A DNA stretch of 64,000 nucleotides, from the NCBI GenBank assembly GCA_037954665.1, contig JBBMOL010000046.1:1612001-1676000 (forward strand), written 5' to 3'. Shown here piece after piece: positions 24,815-35,889 of this stretch; positions within the stretch are counted from its first letter, which is position 1, and each line of letters opens with the position of its first letter. Below the pieces are notes generated by a model. The model saw nothing but the letters and a program-made list of their open reading frames with translations, was not told where the DNA came from and did not search any database. This DNA is from Laguncularia racemosa. Its lineage: Eukaryota; Streptophyta; Magnoliopsida; Myrtales; Combretaceae. The position numbers and the translations under genes are program-made.

Positions 24815-25838
24815 TGATAGGAATCAGACTTTTGCAGGACCTATCACTAGGGGCCGAGCTAAGGGTCTCCAGAATCTAGTTATGAGGGTTTTGCTAGAGA
24901 AACCTAACCTTGAGAAGTTTAACTCACTTTCTACATCTTTGCACTATAATTTTGATGCATTTCAGCAGGTTCATTTGTCAGTCTTACAAGGTACAAAAAC
25001 ACCCTTATTACTGAGTGAATCAGAGTTGTCAACTGAACCTGATTCAAAAGCTTCTTGAAGACCGGCATCATGAAGCACCATTTCTTTATATATTTACTCT
25101 TTTATGAACTATTTTGGTTGTATTTTGGTTTTGGGATACTTTTATTTCTTTGTAACTTTCATTTAGGGTTAGCCACCTTAAAAGTGGCAAACTTGTAATT
25201 TTGAGCACTTTTTAACCCTAGGAGTAGCAAGTATAAATACTTGCTTAAGAGAGGGGGTTTGGGAGGTTATAATTTTTTTGCAGAACAAACACTACCTTTC
25301 ACGTGAGAATTAGGGTTCCTAATTGTCATCTAAACTCTTATCAATTTCAATCCCAATAGTTGGAATTGTGGCGAGTGCAACATCTTGAAATTGTGAGTTA
25401 CATCAATTTCATTTTGTTGTGATTTCTTTTCTTCTCTAGTGTGTCATATCTAGGGTTGAATTGAGATAGTTCTTGGTCAGAAATACATATTATTATTCAC
25501 AAATTCTTGTGTTCATTTGAAGTAATTATCAAATTGATTCGAATCATCTTTGAAGATTTCCTTGGAAGTGTGTTCTTCACTATTTGAAAAGGGATTATTT
25601 TGTTACGGTTTTTTTTTTATATTGAAGTTTATTTGCATGGATTACATGAAATTAGGGTGTTGTTAGAAGGCATTTTCATTGGGGTATTCTAATTATATCA
25701 TTAGATGTTTGGATTTCATCATTTTATCATTATGGTTCATTTGAAAAGTGCCCTTTGTGGATCCGATTTTGTCTTGACTTGAGATTTTTTTTTTCTTAAG
25801 TCTTTTGATTGTGCTTCTTAGTGGAATTAGGCACATCA
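24815..25838 (+). mobile_element. Solo LTR (element D) inside the integrase of element C
   Basis: A 1024-bp LTR with TGATAGG...ACATCA ends and an exact CACTG duplication (24810-24814 and 25839-25843). A TATA-like tataaatact lies near 25230. Its first 244 bases are an open frame, with AGPITRGRAKGLQN near the start and a stop at 25056-25058. This matches the C-terminal end of a CRM-like polyprotein, which such elements encode inside their LTR. No second LTR or interior remains, so unequal recombination has removed the rest. Confidence 0.9.
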
Positions 25839-25843
25839 CACTG

Positions 25844-26560
25844 CATAACTTAACTACTTGATGGCCTTTCCATACATGGGCATTTAACTTAATTGGTCTA
25901 ATACATTCACCATCTAGGGGATGCATTTGGATCTTGATAGGTACAGAATGCTTCACCAAGTAGGTAAAGGTAAACCCATTAAAGAAAGTTATAAGACTAA
26001 TAGTGGCAAGCTTCATGAAAGAACACGTCATCTGCCGCTTTGGAATCTTAAAGCATATTCTTTTAGATAATGGCACACACTTCATCAACTCGTACGTAAG
26101 ACAATTATTGGTCTCCTATAACATTGATCATGTGAAGTCTACACCTTACAATCCAAAGGGAAACGGCTTAGTAAAAGCAACAAATAAGACTTCTAAAAAT
26201 ACTTAGTCGTATGGTGTATGAAAATCATAAAGAATCGCATGACAAGCTGCCATTGACACTATAGGCATATAGAACATCTAAGCAAAGCCCCACTCAAGTA
26301 ACCCTCTTCTCTTTAGTATATGGATGTGAGGCAATGATGCCTATAGAAGTCTTAGTTCCACCTGCAAGACTAGCCATTAATGCCAAGTTAAAACTAAATA
26401 CTTTACGCATGCTCGATCTTGAAGGACTATAAGAGAGATGAGACACTGTCAAGTGTCACCTTACCGATTATCGATAGCAGTTAAGTGAGGCTTATGATCA
26501 TTTGGTTAGGAAGCGATCCTTTCAGTAAAGCAACATTGTACTTCGCACGACAAAGCATTT
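25844..26560 (+). pseudogene. Integrase core of element C, after insertion D
   Basis: The integrase resumes with ITLHNLTT, a stop, and WPFHTWAFNLIGLI (first catalytic Asp replaced by Asn). It continues as FMKEHVICRFGILKHILLDNGTHF (second Asp kept) and STPYNPKGNGLVKATNKT, where the catalytic Glu has become Lys. Further damaged frames reach about 26560 (SLVYGCEA-like text). No active integrase is possible. Confidence 0.82.
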
Positions 26561-27268
26561 TAGTAAAGTATTCTAGCACCAAAGTTTACACCAAAGTGGG
26601 AAAGTCCCTTTATAGTTCACGAAATCCATGATAGTAGCTATTGCAAACTTCTAAATCCAATAACTGATAAAGTTATTACACCTATCAATTTTCAATACAT
26701 TAAAAAGTTTCATATGTGAAATCAATGATGTATTTGTAATTTATTATGAATAATATATATGGCTTGCATGGTTAAAGTTGTTTCAATGGTTTCTCTACTC
26801 TTTACTTATCTTGTTGCTATAAAGTTAGAGAGTTATCTCCTTAATGCACAAACATGATTAACTAACACTTCTTACATTGTTGTCACATGGTCAGAGCAAG
26901 TGCTCCCAAATGCATAATGAAATACTTAGCCCACAAAAATGTACATAGCATTTTAACAATAAAGAATAAATGGTTATGCATTTGGAAATACCCTCTTAAC
27001 CATTAATGCTAATGTGTTAAACTATGCAACAAACACCACTATCAATGCAAGCGTGATTGATCATTTTAACCATTTAATATATTGTTGCTAGTAAGTGAGA
27101 GCTTTGCTTTAATGCACAACATCATAGCTTAAATAAATTATATGTGATTGTGACTAGCATCACTCATGGCAAATATAAGTGAATAAAAAATAATCGTGAA
27201 AAGAGAATAACTTTTTTTATTCCAATATAATGCTTTGGAATAAAAACAAAGAGTATAATCATACTAAA
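26561..27268. other. Interior of element C between integrase and antisense ORF
   Basis: About 700 bp of AT-rich sequence without a convincing frame. It contains short repeats of 'aatgcataa'-like text and the pol tail. This matches the spacer that Tat elements carry between pol and their extra ORF. Confidence 0.45.
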
Positions 27269-28098
27269 CTAAGGAAGGCAATCTAAGCCTACTGAGGACT
27301 TAAGGTCTGTATCTCCTAAAAGCTTCTTTATCTCAAGGTTGGTTGCTTCAACTACTTCTTGTAACTCCTGCACCTTACCTATCAACTCATCATGTTGTCT
27401 CTTGATAGTATGATAGCTTAACAATCTCTTGGCTTTAACAACAACGAGCTCTAAGCTGTTAATCTTGAATCTCAGAAGGCTAGCTCCCTCGATGCACTTA
27501 ATCAACTACCTAAGTTTTACCTCTGACAAAGAATTCCAATGCCTATCTAATAATAGCATGGCCTCTCCCAACCTCTTCACCATAATGCAAGCTAGCTTGG
27601 TCTTTAACACGGGGGACTTAGCCCAAAAATCTCTATCCATAACATCAAGGGTCTCTAATGATTCTAATAACTGAGAAGGCACAATAAACCCTCGAAAGGA
27701 TGTAGTCTTCTCTAATGCAGCATTAATCTTTGGAATTGCTTCCTTATCTTGAGGAGACATGGTAACAACTAGGGGGAAAGGATATTAGTAAGTGCTACAT
27801 GCAACTCATCTTCATATGTACCTAAGCAAAGCAGTACATCGGCATGGTCACCCTCATCGATGTTATCATTACCCTCTCCTGTCTCTATGATTGGCTCATC
27901 AGTACTACTAGTAACTGCTCTAACTTTAATAGATTCGTACAACTCTTCAATGTCATCATCGTTGCCTCTATCATCTTCAACTAGTGACTCCTTATAATTC
28001 ACTAAGTCTTGATCATCATTGACTTAAATTGAAATGGTTGTTGAATCATCAAAAGTACTGGAGTTAACTTCAAAGTCCATCTCATCTTGCATACTCAT
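27269..28098 (-). pseudogene. Antisense additional ORF of element C
   Basis: A minus-strand frame opposite to pol. It starts at the ATG at 28098 (MSMQDEMDFEVNSSTFDD). An acidic first part (ESLVEDDRGNDDDIEELYES) runs to 27769. A frameshift follows. From the ATG at 27760 (MSPQDKEAIPKINAALEK) the frame runs to 27269 with one TAG (27506-27508). The last 60 residues look like a coiled coil (KRQHDELIGKVQELQEVVEATN). Only two stops (one each of TAA and TAG, both one C-to-T change from Gln) and one frameshift interrupt about 270 codons, far fewer than in the pol region. Tat elements are known to carry extra ORFs on either strand with no known function. Confidence 0.6.
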
Positions 28099-28327
28099 GA
28101 CAAACAAAGGGGGTTAGTGAAAAGGAATACTTACAGATATATAATAACAAAAAACATAGAAGGATGTTACCTCTTGAATAAGGCATGCTTAACCTGTCTA
28201 CGATCTATCAATGAAAGAAATGGGCGTTTATTATTAAAAGATCTCCCTAATTCTACATCAATAGGAGATGTTAATTGTTGATCCACCTATCCATTGACTC
28301 TTTAGGCATCGCCAATAGGCTTAAGCT

Positions 28328-28332
28328 TGAGC
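28328..28332. repeat. Target-site duplication of element A, left copy (TGAGC)
   Basis: TGAGC directly before the LTR start TGATGAGAGCC. The same five bases are at 39960-39964. Confidence 0.92.
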
Positions 28333-29233
28333 TGATGAGAGCCATGATGGGAGCCAAGCCAGAAGAGGGAATGTGGATCCTCTTGAAGTGCCACCTGGAC
28401 CAATCACAAGAAATCGAGCGAAACGATTCAAAAAAGCACTTAACGGGTTGATAAAGGATGTCCATGAAGTCGAAAAGGATTAAAGCAATCATGAAGCTGG
28501 AATGGATTGGAACAACCATGGGAATGCCTTTGCTCTTGTACAAGTCATATCGGATACAGGGTGAAGAGGGCGTGTCTTTACAAAGCATGGCCGTGTAGGA
28601 GTTTGGAGGTTACACAGAATCATACACGGTCGTATACATAGTTCAAAGGCATGGCCATGTATGGTGCCAAGAATTTCCATAGAAAGATACACGACTAGAA
28701 ATACACGGTCGTGTATATTGTCAAGAAGTTTCACAGAATTATACACGGCTAAAGTACACAGCCAAAGTACACGGTCGTGTATCTCTCCGACGCCAGCCTT
28801 CATGTTTTGTTTTGTTATTTTTACGCACTTATTGAAGTGATGTCTCTTTGGGCCTTTATTGTTACAAATTGTAAACCCTAATATAAAGCTCCTAAGGTTT
28901 AGAACATTTAGAAGATAGAATATACCACATTAAAGTTTGAAAAACACTTTTGAGAGAATTCCTCTCTTGGTTCTTTAAAGAGCTAATCTAGAACTTATCG
29001 GATTTTTTTTCCGTGGTGTTCATCCCGACTTATCAATCGGTCTTTCATCTCGATTGTGGCGTCTTCATATTATACCAAGGTTCTTGTCTCACTTATAGAC
29101 AACGGGTCGCGGTTTCCACTTGAGTGTGTTTGGCATCTTAGGTAGCGAATTCCGAATGTATTGGTATTGGGTTTCGTTACACGTTGGCGTGGTTCGTATC
29201 AGTTAGGAATCCGAGCAAACCGATTTCGTATCA
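28333..29233 (+). repeat. 5' LTR of element A
   Basis: 901 bp, TGATGAGAGCC...TCGTATCA. It has a TATA-like tataaagc near 28880 and several palindromic TACACGGTCGTGTA-type motifs at 28580-28790. It carries a 13-bp insertion (near 28755) that the 3' copy lacks, which fully explains the length difference. Confidence 0.95.
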
Positions 29234-29236
29234 GTT

Positions 29237-29248
29237 TGGTATCAGAGC
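29237..29248 (+). promoter_or_regulatory. Primer-binding site of element A (tRNA-iMet type)
   Basis: TGGTATCAGAGC three bases after the 5' LTR. Confidence 0.93.
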
Positions 29249-29708
29249 CTAGGTTTGTTAACACATCAGTTCGGTTTGAGGAAGGTAACATCAAAACCCT
29301 AACTCCAATCGTTCATATTCAATTTCATAGTGTTGATTGTTTATTGAAAGTGTAGTGCCTTCTATTCAATTTAGTTACAAAAAAAAACAGGAAGAATCAC
29401 GACAAAAAAAAAAGGGGAACGTGATCAAGAGCAGCAGACAAAGGCGAAAAAAAAATTCTGAAAAAAAAAAGAGGAAAATTTTCGAGCCCTAGAGTAGTTT
29501 TGAATTCTACAAAAGGGAATTGGTGTAGTTTGGGTTAGTTCCAAGAGAATTGAGAAGAGGAATTGGCAAGTTGATATCATCATTGTTTGTGAAAATACAC
29601 GAGTGACTGTGTGATATCATCATTTGAGCGAAACACGTAAGGGAGTGTATTGTGAGGTTTAATCATATATATATATTTGTGTTAGTACTAATCTTTTCTG
29701 CAGGAGCT

Positions 29709-31829
29709 ATGTGGAGGCAACATTCTCCTGAAAGTGAGAGGGGAAGGTTTGATGCTGGGTTAGTGATTGAGGCATTGAGGGGTGAGATGAAGAGAATGTT
29801 TCAGGAGGGAATGGAACAAATTCATGAGACGGTAGAGCAAAGACTAGAGCAATCTAAAAACGTCTTCCGAGGGCATAAGAGGAAGAGTTGTTCTAGGAGA
29901 GTACCAAGGGGTGGAGATGAAATGTCGGATGATGAATTTGATGAGCCTTCTGTCGGGAGTTATCGAGGATATAGTGGTAGGAATAGAGGAATTAGGGATT
30001 GGGAAGATAGAGGAGATAGGAATAGAGAGGATAATCAATTGAGTAGTATAAAGATGAAAATTCCTCCTTTCCAAGGGAAGAATGATCTCGAGGCGTACTT
30101 AGAGTGAGAGAAGAAGGTGGAGATGGTGTTTGATTGTCATAACTATAGTGGGAAAAAGAAAGTGAAACTTGCTGCCATTGAATTTTCGGATTATGTCATA
30201 GTGTGGTGGGAGCAACTAATGTTGAATCGAAGAAGGAATGGTGAACCACCTATTGAGTCGTGGGAAGAGATAAAAAGGGTGATGAAGAAGCGGTTTGTAC
30301 CTGCGTATTACTATCGTGAATTGCACAACAAATTGTAAACTCTTAAGTAGGGAAGTCGAAGTGTGGATGAGTACTTCAAGGAGATGGAAGTAATGATGAT
30401 CAGGGCGAATGTAGAGGAGGATAAAGAGGCTACCATGGCTAGGTTTCTTGCCGGATTGAATAGAGAAATTCAAAATGTCGTAGAATTGCAGCACTATGTA
30501 GAATTGGAAAATATGGTGCATATGGCTATAAAGGTTGAGAACCAGTACAGGAGGAAAGGTAGTAGTAATGCACAGTTTCAACAGGGTACTGGTTCATCCG
30601 CCTGGAAGACTAACCAATGGAAGAAGGAAGAAAAGCCTTTATCCTCCAAACCAAAAGGAGAGCAGAGGCAAGCGGGTTCTACTCCTGGTGATCAAGGTAA
30701 ACCTGACTCTTCTACTCCTAGAAATCGTGACATTAGATGTTTTAAATACCAAGGTAGAGGCCATATTGCTAGTCAATGTCCAAATAGGTGTGTGATGATT
30801 CTGCGTGATGATGGTGAGTATGAGACTGAGGGGGATATTGAAGAAGATGATATGCCTCCATTAGAGGATGCTAGTGATGATGAGGAGCCTGCAGTAGGGA
30901 AGTTAGTGGCGGTAGTGAAGCGAGTTTTGAATGTGCAGGTAAAGGAAGAAGAGGAGGTGCAAAGAGAGAATATCTTTCATACTAGGTGTTATCTAGGTGA
31001 TCACATTTGCAGTTTGATCATTGATGGAGGAAGTTGCACTAATGTGGTGAGTAATTTTATTGTTGAGAGGTTGGGACTCAAGACTACTAAACACCCTAGT
31101 CCATATAAATTGCAGTGGCTGAATGATAGTGGCGAGACTAAGGTGAGTAAGCAAGCCTTGATTGCTTTTCGCATTGGTAGGTATGAGGATGAGGTGTTAT
31201 GCGATGTAGTGCCAATGCAGGTGTGTCATGTGTTGTTAGGGAGGCCATGGCAATTTGATAGGAAAGTTGTTCATGATGGCTTTTCTAACAAGTATACGCT
31301 TGTTCACCAGGGAAAAAGCTTTAATCTTAAACCTTTAACACCTAAACAGGTGTATGAGGATTAGTTGCAGCTACAACAGTCTTTTGCAAAACATAAAGTG
31401 AGTGAAAAACAGAGGGAGAGTGAGAGAGCAAAAGACAATGAGAAAGAAAAGGAATACAAAAGTCAATATCAAAAGGAAAAAGAGAGGAAGGCTGGAAAGA
31501 GTGTGAGAAACCAAGTTGAAGGGGGATCAACTTTGGTGGTGAGTGAAAAGGAGAGTGCAGCCTTGCAAAAGGAGAGTTATGTGGCAAGAGCGAGTGTAGT
31601 GAGGAGAGTGTTAGTGATGAAGCAACCTATGTTGTTGTTAGTTTTTAAGGAAACATGTCTGAATACTAACGAACTATCTAACTCTTTGCCTAGTGTGGTT
31701 ATGTCTATTGTGCAGGACTTTGAAGATGTCTTCCCTGAGGAGATTCCAAAGGGATTACCACCTATTCGTGGTATTGAGCACCAAATTGACCTTGTACCCA
31801 GAGCATCGATTCCAAACAAGCCAACTTAG
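29709..31829 (+). pseudogene. Gag and protease of element A
   Basis: The ATG at 29709 (MWRQHSPESERGRFDAG) opens gag. The capsid core contains IPPFQGKNDLEAYLE and VELQHYVELENMVHMA. The zinc knuckle CFKYQGRGHIASQC (about 30737-30780) has Tyr instead of its second Cys. The protease active site is IIDGGSCTN (31017-31043), and LLGRPWQFD ends the domain. Premature stops: TGA 30105-30107, TAA 30336-30338, TAG 30348-30350, TAG 31362-31364. Each has an intact codon in nested element B (Trp or Gln). A 2-bp loss near 31826 shifts the frame into the RT part. No normal product is possible. Confidence 0.92.
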
Positions 31830-33087
31830 GAGCAATCCGGAGGAGATAAAGGAACTCCAAAGGCAGGTCGATGAATTAATGGAGAAGGGGTATGTGAGGG
31901 AAAGCATGAGTCCATGCGCAATGCCTGTGATTTTGGTGCCTAAGAAGGATGGGTCATGGAGAATGTGTGTTGACTGCCGCGCCATTAACAACATCACGGT
32001 AAAGTATCGTCATCCCATTCCTCGCTTAGATGACATGTTAGATGAGTTACATGGGTCTAGTGTCTTTTCCAAAATTGATCTGAAAAGTGGATATCACCAA
32101 ATTAGAATGAAAGAAGGTGATGAATGGAAAACCGCATTTAAGACAAAATATGGATTGTATGAGTAGTTAGTAATGCCTTTCGGTTTAACTAACGCACCTA
32201 GTACTTTTATGAGACTTATGAATCATGTTTTGAGGACTTTTATTGGAAAATTTGTAGTTGTCTATTTTGATGATATCCTCATTTACAGTAAGAGTTTGGA
32301 AGATCATATATCTCACTTGAGGGATGTTTTAGAAGTGCTTCGAAAGGAGCAGTTATATGCTAATCTCAAGAAGTGCACTTTTTGCACAGACAAACTTGTG
32401 TTTCTTGGTTTTATTGTTAGTGCACAGGGAATACAGGTTGATGAAGAAAAGATTCGTGCGATCCAAGAATGGCCTAGTCCAACTAATGTAAGTAATGTGT
32501 GGAGTTTCCATGGATTAGCGAGCTTTTACAGGAGATTTGTGAAGGATTTCAGCACCATTGCAGCTCCACTTACTGAGGTAATTAAGAAGAACGTAGGGTT
32601 CAGATGGGGAGAGCAACAAGAGAAGGCCTTTCAGACGCTTAAAAATAAGCTGACTCAAGCGCCATTACTTGCTTTACCTGACTTCGCTAAAATGTTTGAA
32701 ATTGAGTGTGATGCTTCAAGATTAGGTATTGGAGCAGTGCTCATGCAGGAGAGAAGACCAATTGCATTCTTTAACGAGAACCTAAGTGGGGCAACCTTGA
32801 ACTACCCTACTTATGACGAGGAGTTATATGCATTGGTTCGAGCCCTAGAGACTTGGCAACACTATCTTTGGCTAAAAAAGTTCGTGATCCACACTGATCA
32901 TGAATCCTTGAAGTACTTGAAGGGGCAACACAAGCTGAACAAAAGGCATGCTCGTTGGGTGGAGTTCATCGAAACATTTCCATATGTCATCCACTACAAG
33001 CAAGATAAAGATAATGTCGTTGCTGATACACTTTCTAGAAGGTATGCTCTTATCTCTGCTCTTAGTTCTAGATTGCTTGGTTTTTAG
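31830..33087 (+). pseudogene. Reverse transcriptase and RNase H of element A
   Basis: RT starts KELQRQVDELMEKGYV and continues with VILVPKKDGSWRMCVDCRAIN, FSKIDLKSGYHQIRM, MPFGLTNAPSTFMR and the active site YFDD (32263-32274). RNase H follows with all acidic residues readable: CDASRLGIGAVL, YDEELYAL, HTDHESLKYL and NVVADTLSRR. One TAG (32164-32166) replaces the Trp before LVMPFG, and a TAG at 33085-33087 ends the frame. Apart from these stops the enzyme core is well kept, so decay is moderate. Confidence 0.93.
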
Positions 33088-33099
33088 CACATTAAGGAA

Positions 33100-33850
33100 T
33101 TGTATGCTGCTGATCGAGATTTTTGTGAGGAGTATGTGCATTGTGAGAAGAGTGGGCATGGTAAATTTTATAAACATGAAGGATTCTTGTTTAGGGAGAG
33201 TAAACTATGCATTTCAATTTGTTTTTTAAGAGAATTACTAGTGAGGGAGTCTCATGGAGGAGGTTTAATGGGACATTTTGGAGTAGCTAAAACCTTAGGG
33301 GTATTGTAGGAACACTTTTATTGGCCTCACATGAAACGAGATGTTGAGAGGATTTGTGAGCGATGTGTCACGTGTAAGCAAGCAAAATTTAGAGTCCAAC
33401 CTTAAGGGTTTTATACCCCACTTCCCATTCCTCTTGAGCCTTGGGTAGATATTTCCATGGATTTTGTGTTAGGATTACCTAGATCTAGACATGGTCGAGA
33501 TTATATTTTTATAGTTGTAGATAGATTCTCTAAGATGACACATTTCATTCCTTGTCACAAAATAGATGATGCTTGCAATATTGCTAATTTGTTCTTTAGG
33601 GAAGTTGTGAGATTACATGGTATGCCTAGAACAATTATATCGAATAGAGATGCTAAGTTCTTAAGCTACTTCTGGAAGACCTTGTGGGTTAAGTTAGAAA
33701 CTAAGTTATTGTTTTCTACTACTTGTCATCCACAGACTGATGGTCAAACTGAGGTAGTAAATCGGACTTTATCTACTTTGTTGAGGGTTGTCATTAAAAA
33801 GAACATTAAAAGTTGGGAGGATTGTTTGCCGCATGTTGAATTTGCCTATA
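33100..33850 (+). pseudogene. Integrase of element A, part before element B
   Basis: Zinc-binding domain: H-H around GGLMGHFGVAKT and HFYWPHMKRD, then CERCVTCKQAK. The core has MDFVLGLPRSRHGRD (first Asp), ISNRDAKF, where the second catalytic Asp is Asn, and PQTDGQTEVVNRTL (Glu kept). Stops lie at 33307-33309 and 33403-33405. The frame is cut after FAYNR by the TSD of element B (33851-33855). Confidence 0.9.
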
Positions 33851-33855
33851 ATCGT
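33851..33855. repeat. Target-site duplication of element B, left copy (ATCGT)
   Basis: ATCGT directly before TGATACGAACC. The second copy is at 38600-38604, where the integrase frame of element A resumes. Confidence 0.93.
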
Positions 33856-34693
33856 TGATACGAACCACGCCAACCCGTGACGAAACCCAATACCAATACG
33901 TTCGGAATTCGTTGCCTAAGACGCCCAAACACCTAAAGTGGAAACCGCGACCCGTTGTCTATAAGCGAGACAAGAACCTTGGTATAATGTGAAGACGCCA
34001 CAATCGGGATGGAAGACCGATTGATAAGTCGGGATGAATGCCACAAAAATCAATCCGATAAGTTCGATTTAGTTCTTGAAGAACCAAGAGAGGTGCCTCT
34101 CAAAAGTGTTTAATGTTCAAAGATGTAAATTCTTAGTTGTTCTAAACCCTAGGAGCTTTTATACTAGGGTTACAATTCGTGAAAAACAAGTCAAAAACGA
34201 CGTAGCTTAGATAAGTTGCGTAAAAACACGAAAACAGAACATGCTAGCCGGCAGGGGATACACGACTGTGTACTTTGGCCGTGTACTTTTCTATGCACAT
34301 TCCGGTCACATACACGACCGTGTACTTCTGGTCGTGTACCTTCCTGTAGATTTGCTTAACTCTATACACGGCCGTGCCTTTTACCTGTGTATCTAGCCGT
34401 GTATGATTCTGTGCAATCTTGAAATTCCTACACGGCCGTGCCTTGAACATACATGCCCTCTTCAACCCGTGTCCGGTGTGACTTGTATAAAAGCAAGGGT
34501 CTTCCCATGGTTGTTCCAATCCGTTCCAACTTCATGATTGCTCCAATCCTTTCCGGCTTCATGGACAACCTTTATCAACCCATTAAGTGCTTCATTGAAT
34601 CGTTTCGCTTGATTTCTTGTGATCGGTCTAGGCGGCACTTCAAGAGGATCCACGTTTCTTCTTCCGGCTTGGCTCTCATCATGGATCTCATCA
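33856..34693 (-). repeat. 3' LTR of element B
   Basis: Read on the minus strand it starts TGATGAGATCCATGATGAG and ends GGTTCGTATCA. It carries the end of the polyprotein frame (stop near 34462) and a cluster of TACACGACCGTGTA-like palindromes (34255-34440). Confidence 0.94.
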
Positions 34694-34917
34694 TTCCCCT
34701 CCTCTTGAAAAGGATTTGTCCTCAAATCATTGCCTACATCAAATGGACTCAGATCAGTAACATAAAATGTGACACTTACTGGATACTCACCTGGTAAATT
34801 TTTCTTGTAGGCATTATCATTGATTTTCTCAAGCATCGGAAATGGACCGTCTCCCCTAGGGTTCAACTTGGATCTCCTCTGTAATGGAAAACTCTCTTTG
34901 CGAAAATGCACCCAAAC
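34462..34917 (-). pseudogene. Polyprotein C-terminus of element B, reaching into its LTR
   Basis: Continues the integrase C-terminal domain (FPLQRRSKLNPRGDGPF, NDNAYKKNLPGEYPVS, FYVTDLSPFDVGNDLRTNPF). Inside the LTR (below 34694) it ends with DPLEVPPRPITRNQAKRF and a short tail. A TAG at 34918-34920, in place of the Trp seen in element A, separates it from the upstream frame. Confidence 0.85.
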
Positions 34918-35883
34918 CTAATCTCTAGGCTGAAAAATCTTGGGTCTCCTGTCCTTGTTCACCCTTGAAGCGACCCTGGCATATTGTTTTACAATCCTAA
35001 TCTTTACCTGTGCATGTAGCTTTCTCACGAAATCTGCCTTAGAATCAGCATCAAAACTCATAGACTTGTTAAGTGGCAATGACAATAAATAAATAGGAAC
35101 CAATGGGTTAAAACCATACACAATCTTAAATGGTGAACAATGAGTAGTGCTATATAAAGCCCTATTATATGCAAACTCCACAAATGGTAGACAATCCTTC
35201 CAAGTCCTAATGTTCTTCTCTATGATTGCCCCTAACAATTGAATTAAAGTCCTGTTAATCACATCAATTTGCCCATCAATTTGTGGGTGACAGATAGTTG
35301 AAAACATCCGTTTAGTTCCCAACTTTTCCCACAATACTCTCAAAAAATGACTCAAAAATTTCTCATCTCGATCACTAACAATGCTTCTAGGTATACCATG
35401 CGGACGCACTACCTTTCTAAAAAACAAATCAACATTGTGTATAGCATCATCGGTTTTATGACAAGGAATGAAATGAACCATTTTAAAAATCCTATCCACA
35501 ACCACAAAATTAGAATCTCGACCATGCCTAGGCCTAGATAATCCTAACATAAAATCTATGGAAATGTTTATCCATGGCTCACGAGGAATGACACTATACT
35601 CATATAACCAATCTAAGAAGTCATCTAAACAAGGAATGGGATGACGATACTTTACCGTAAGGTTGTTGATGGCGCGGCAGTCAACACACATTCTCCATGT
35701 CCCATCCTTCTTAGGCACCAAAATCATAGGCACTGCACATGGACTCATGCCTTCTCTCACGTATCCCTTCTCCATTAACTCATCTACCTGCCTTTGGAGT
35801 TCCTTCGGAAAGACATTTTCAAAATCCTGGACAAGAGACACAACCACACTAGGCAAAGCATTAGATAGTTCGTTAGTAGTCAA
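34918..35883 (-). pseudogene. In-frame RT-integrase fusion ORF of element B
   Basis: One open frame of 321 codons. It begins TNELSNALPSVVVSLVQDF, jumps at FPKELQRQVDELMEKGYV (linker deleted) and keeps the RT fingers (VPKKDGTWRMCVDCRAIN). At LYEYSVIPREPWINISIDF it changes from RT to integrase core, so the YFDD active site, RNase H and integrase zinc domain are absent. The integrase keeps Asp in SIDFMLGL and SDRDEKF, but the catalytic Glu is Asp (GQIDVINRTL). The ORF is intact over both junctions. It makes no working RT, and the integrase is probably inactive. Confidence 0.88.
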
Positions 35884-35889
35884 ACATGT

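Noticed and set aside
28580..28790. Repeated short palindromes that could suggest a CRISPR-like array
   Set aside because: Spacing is irregular, units lie within an LTR that occurs four times in the window, and this is a plant genome.
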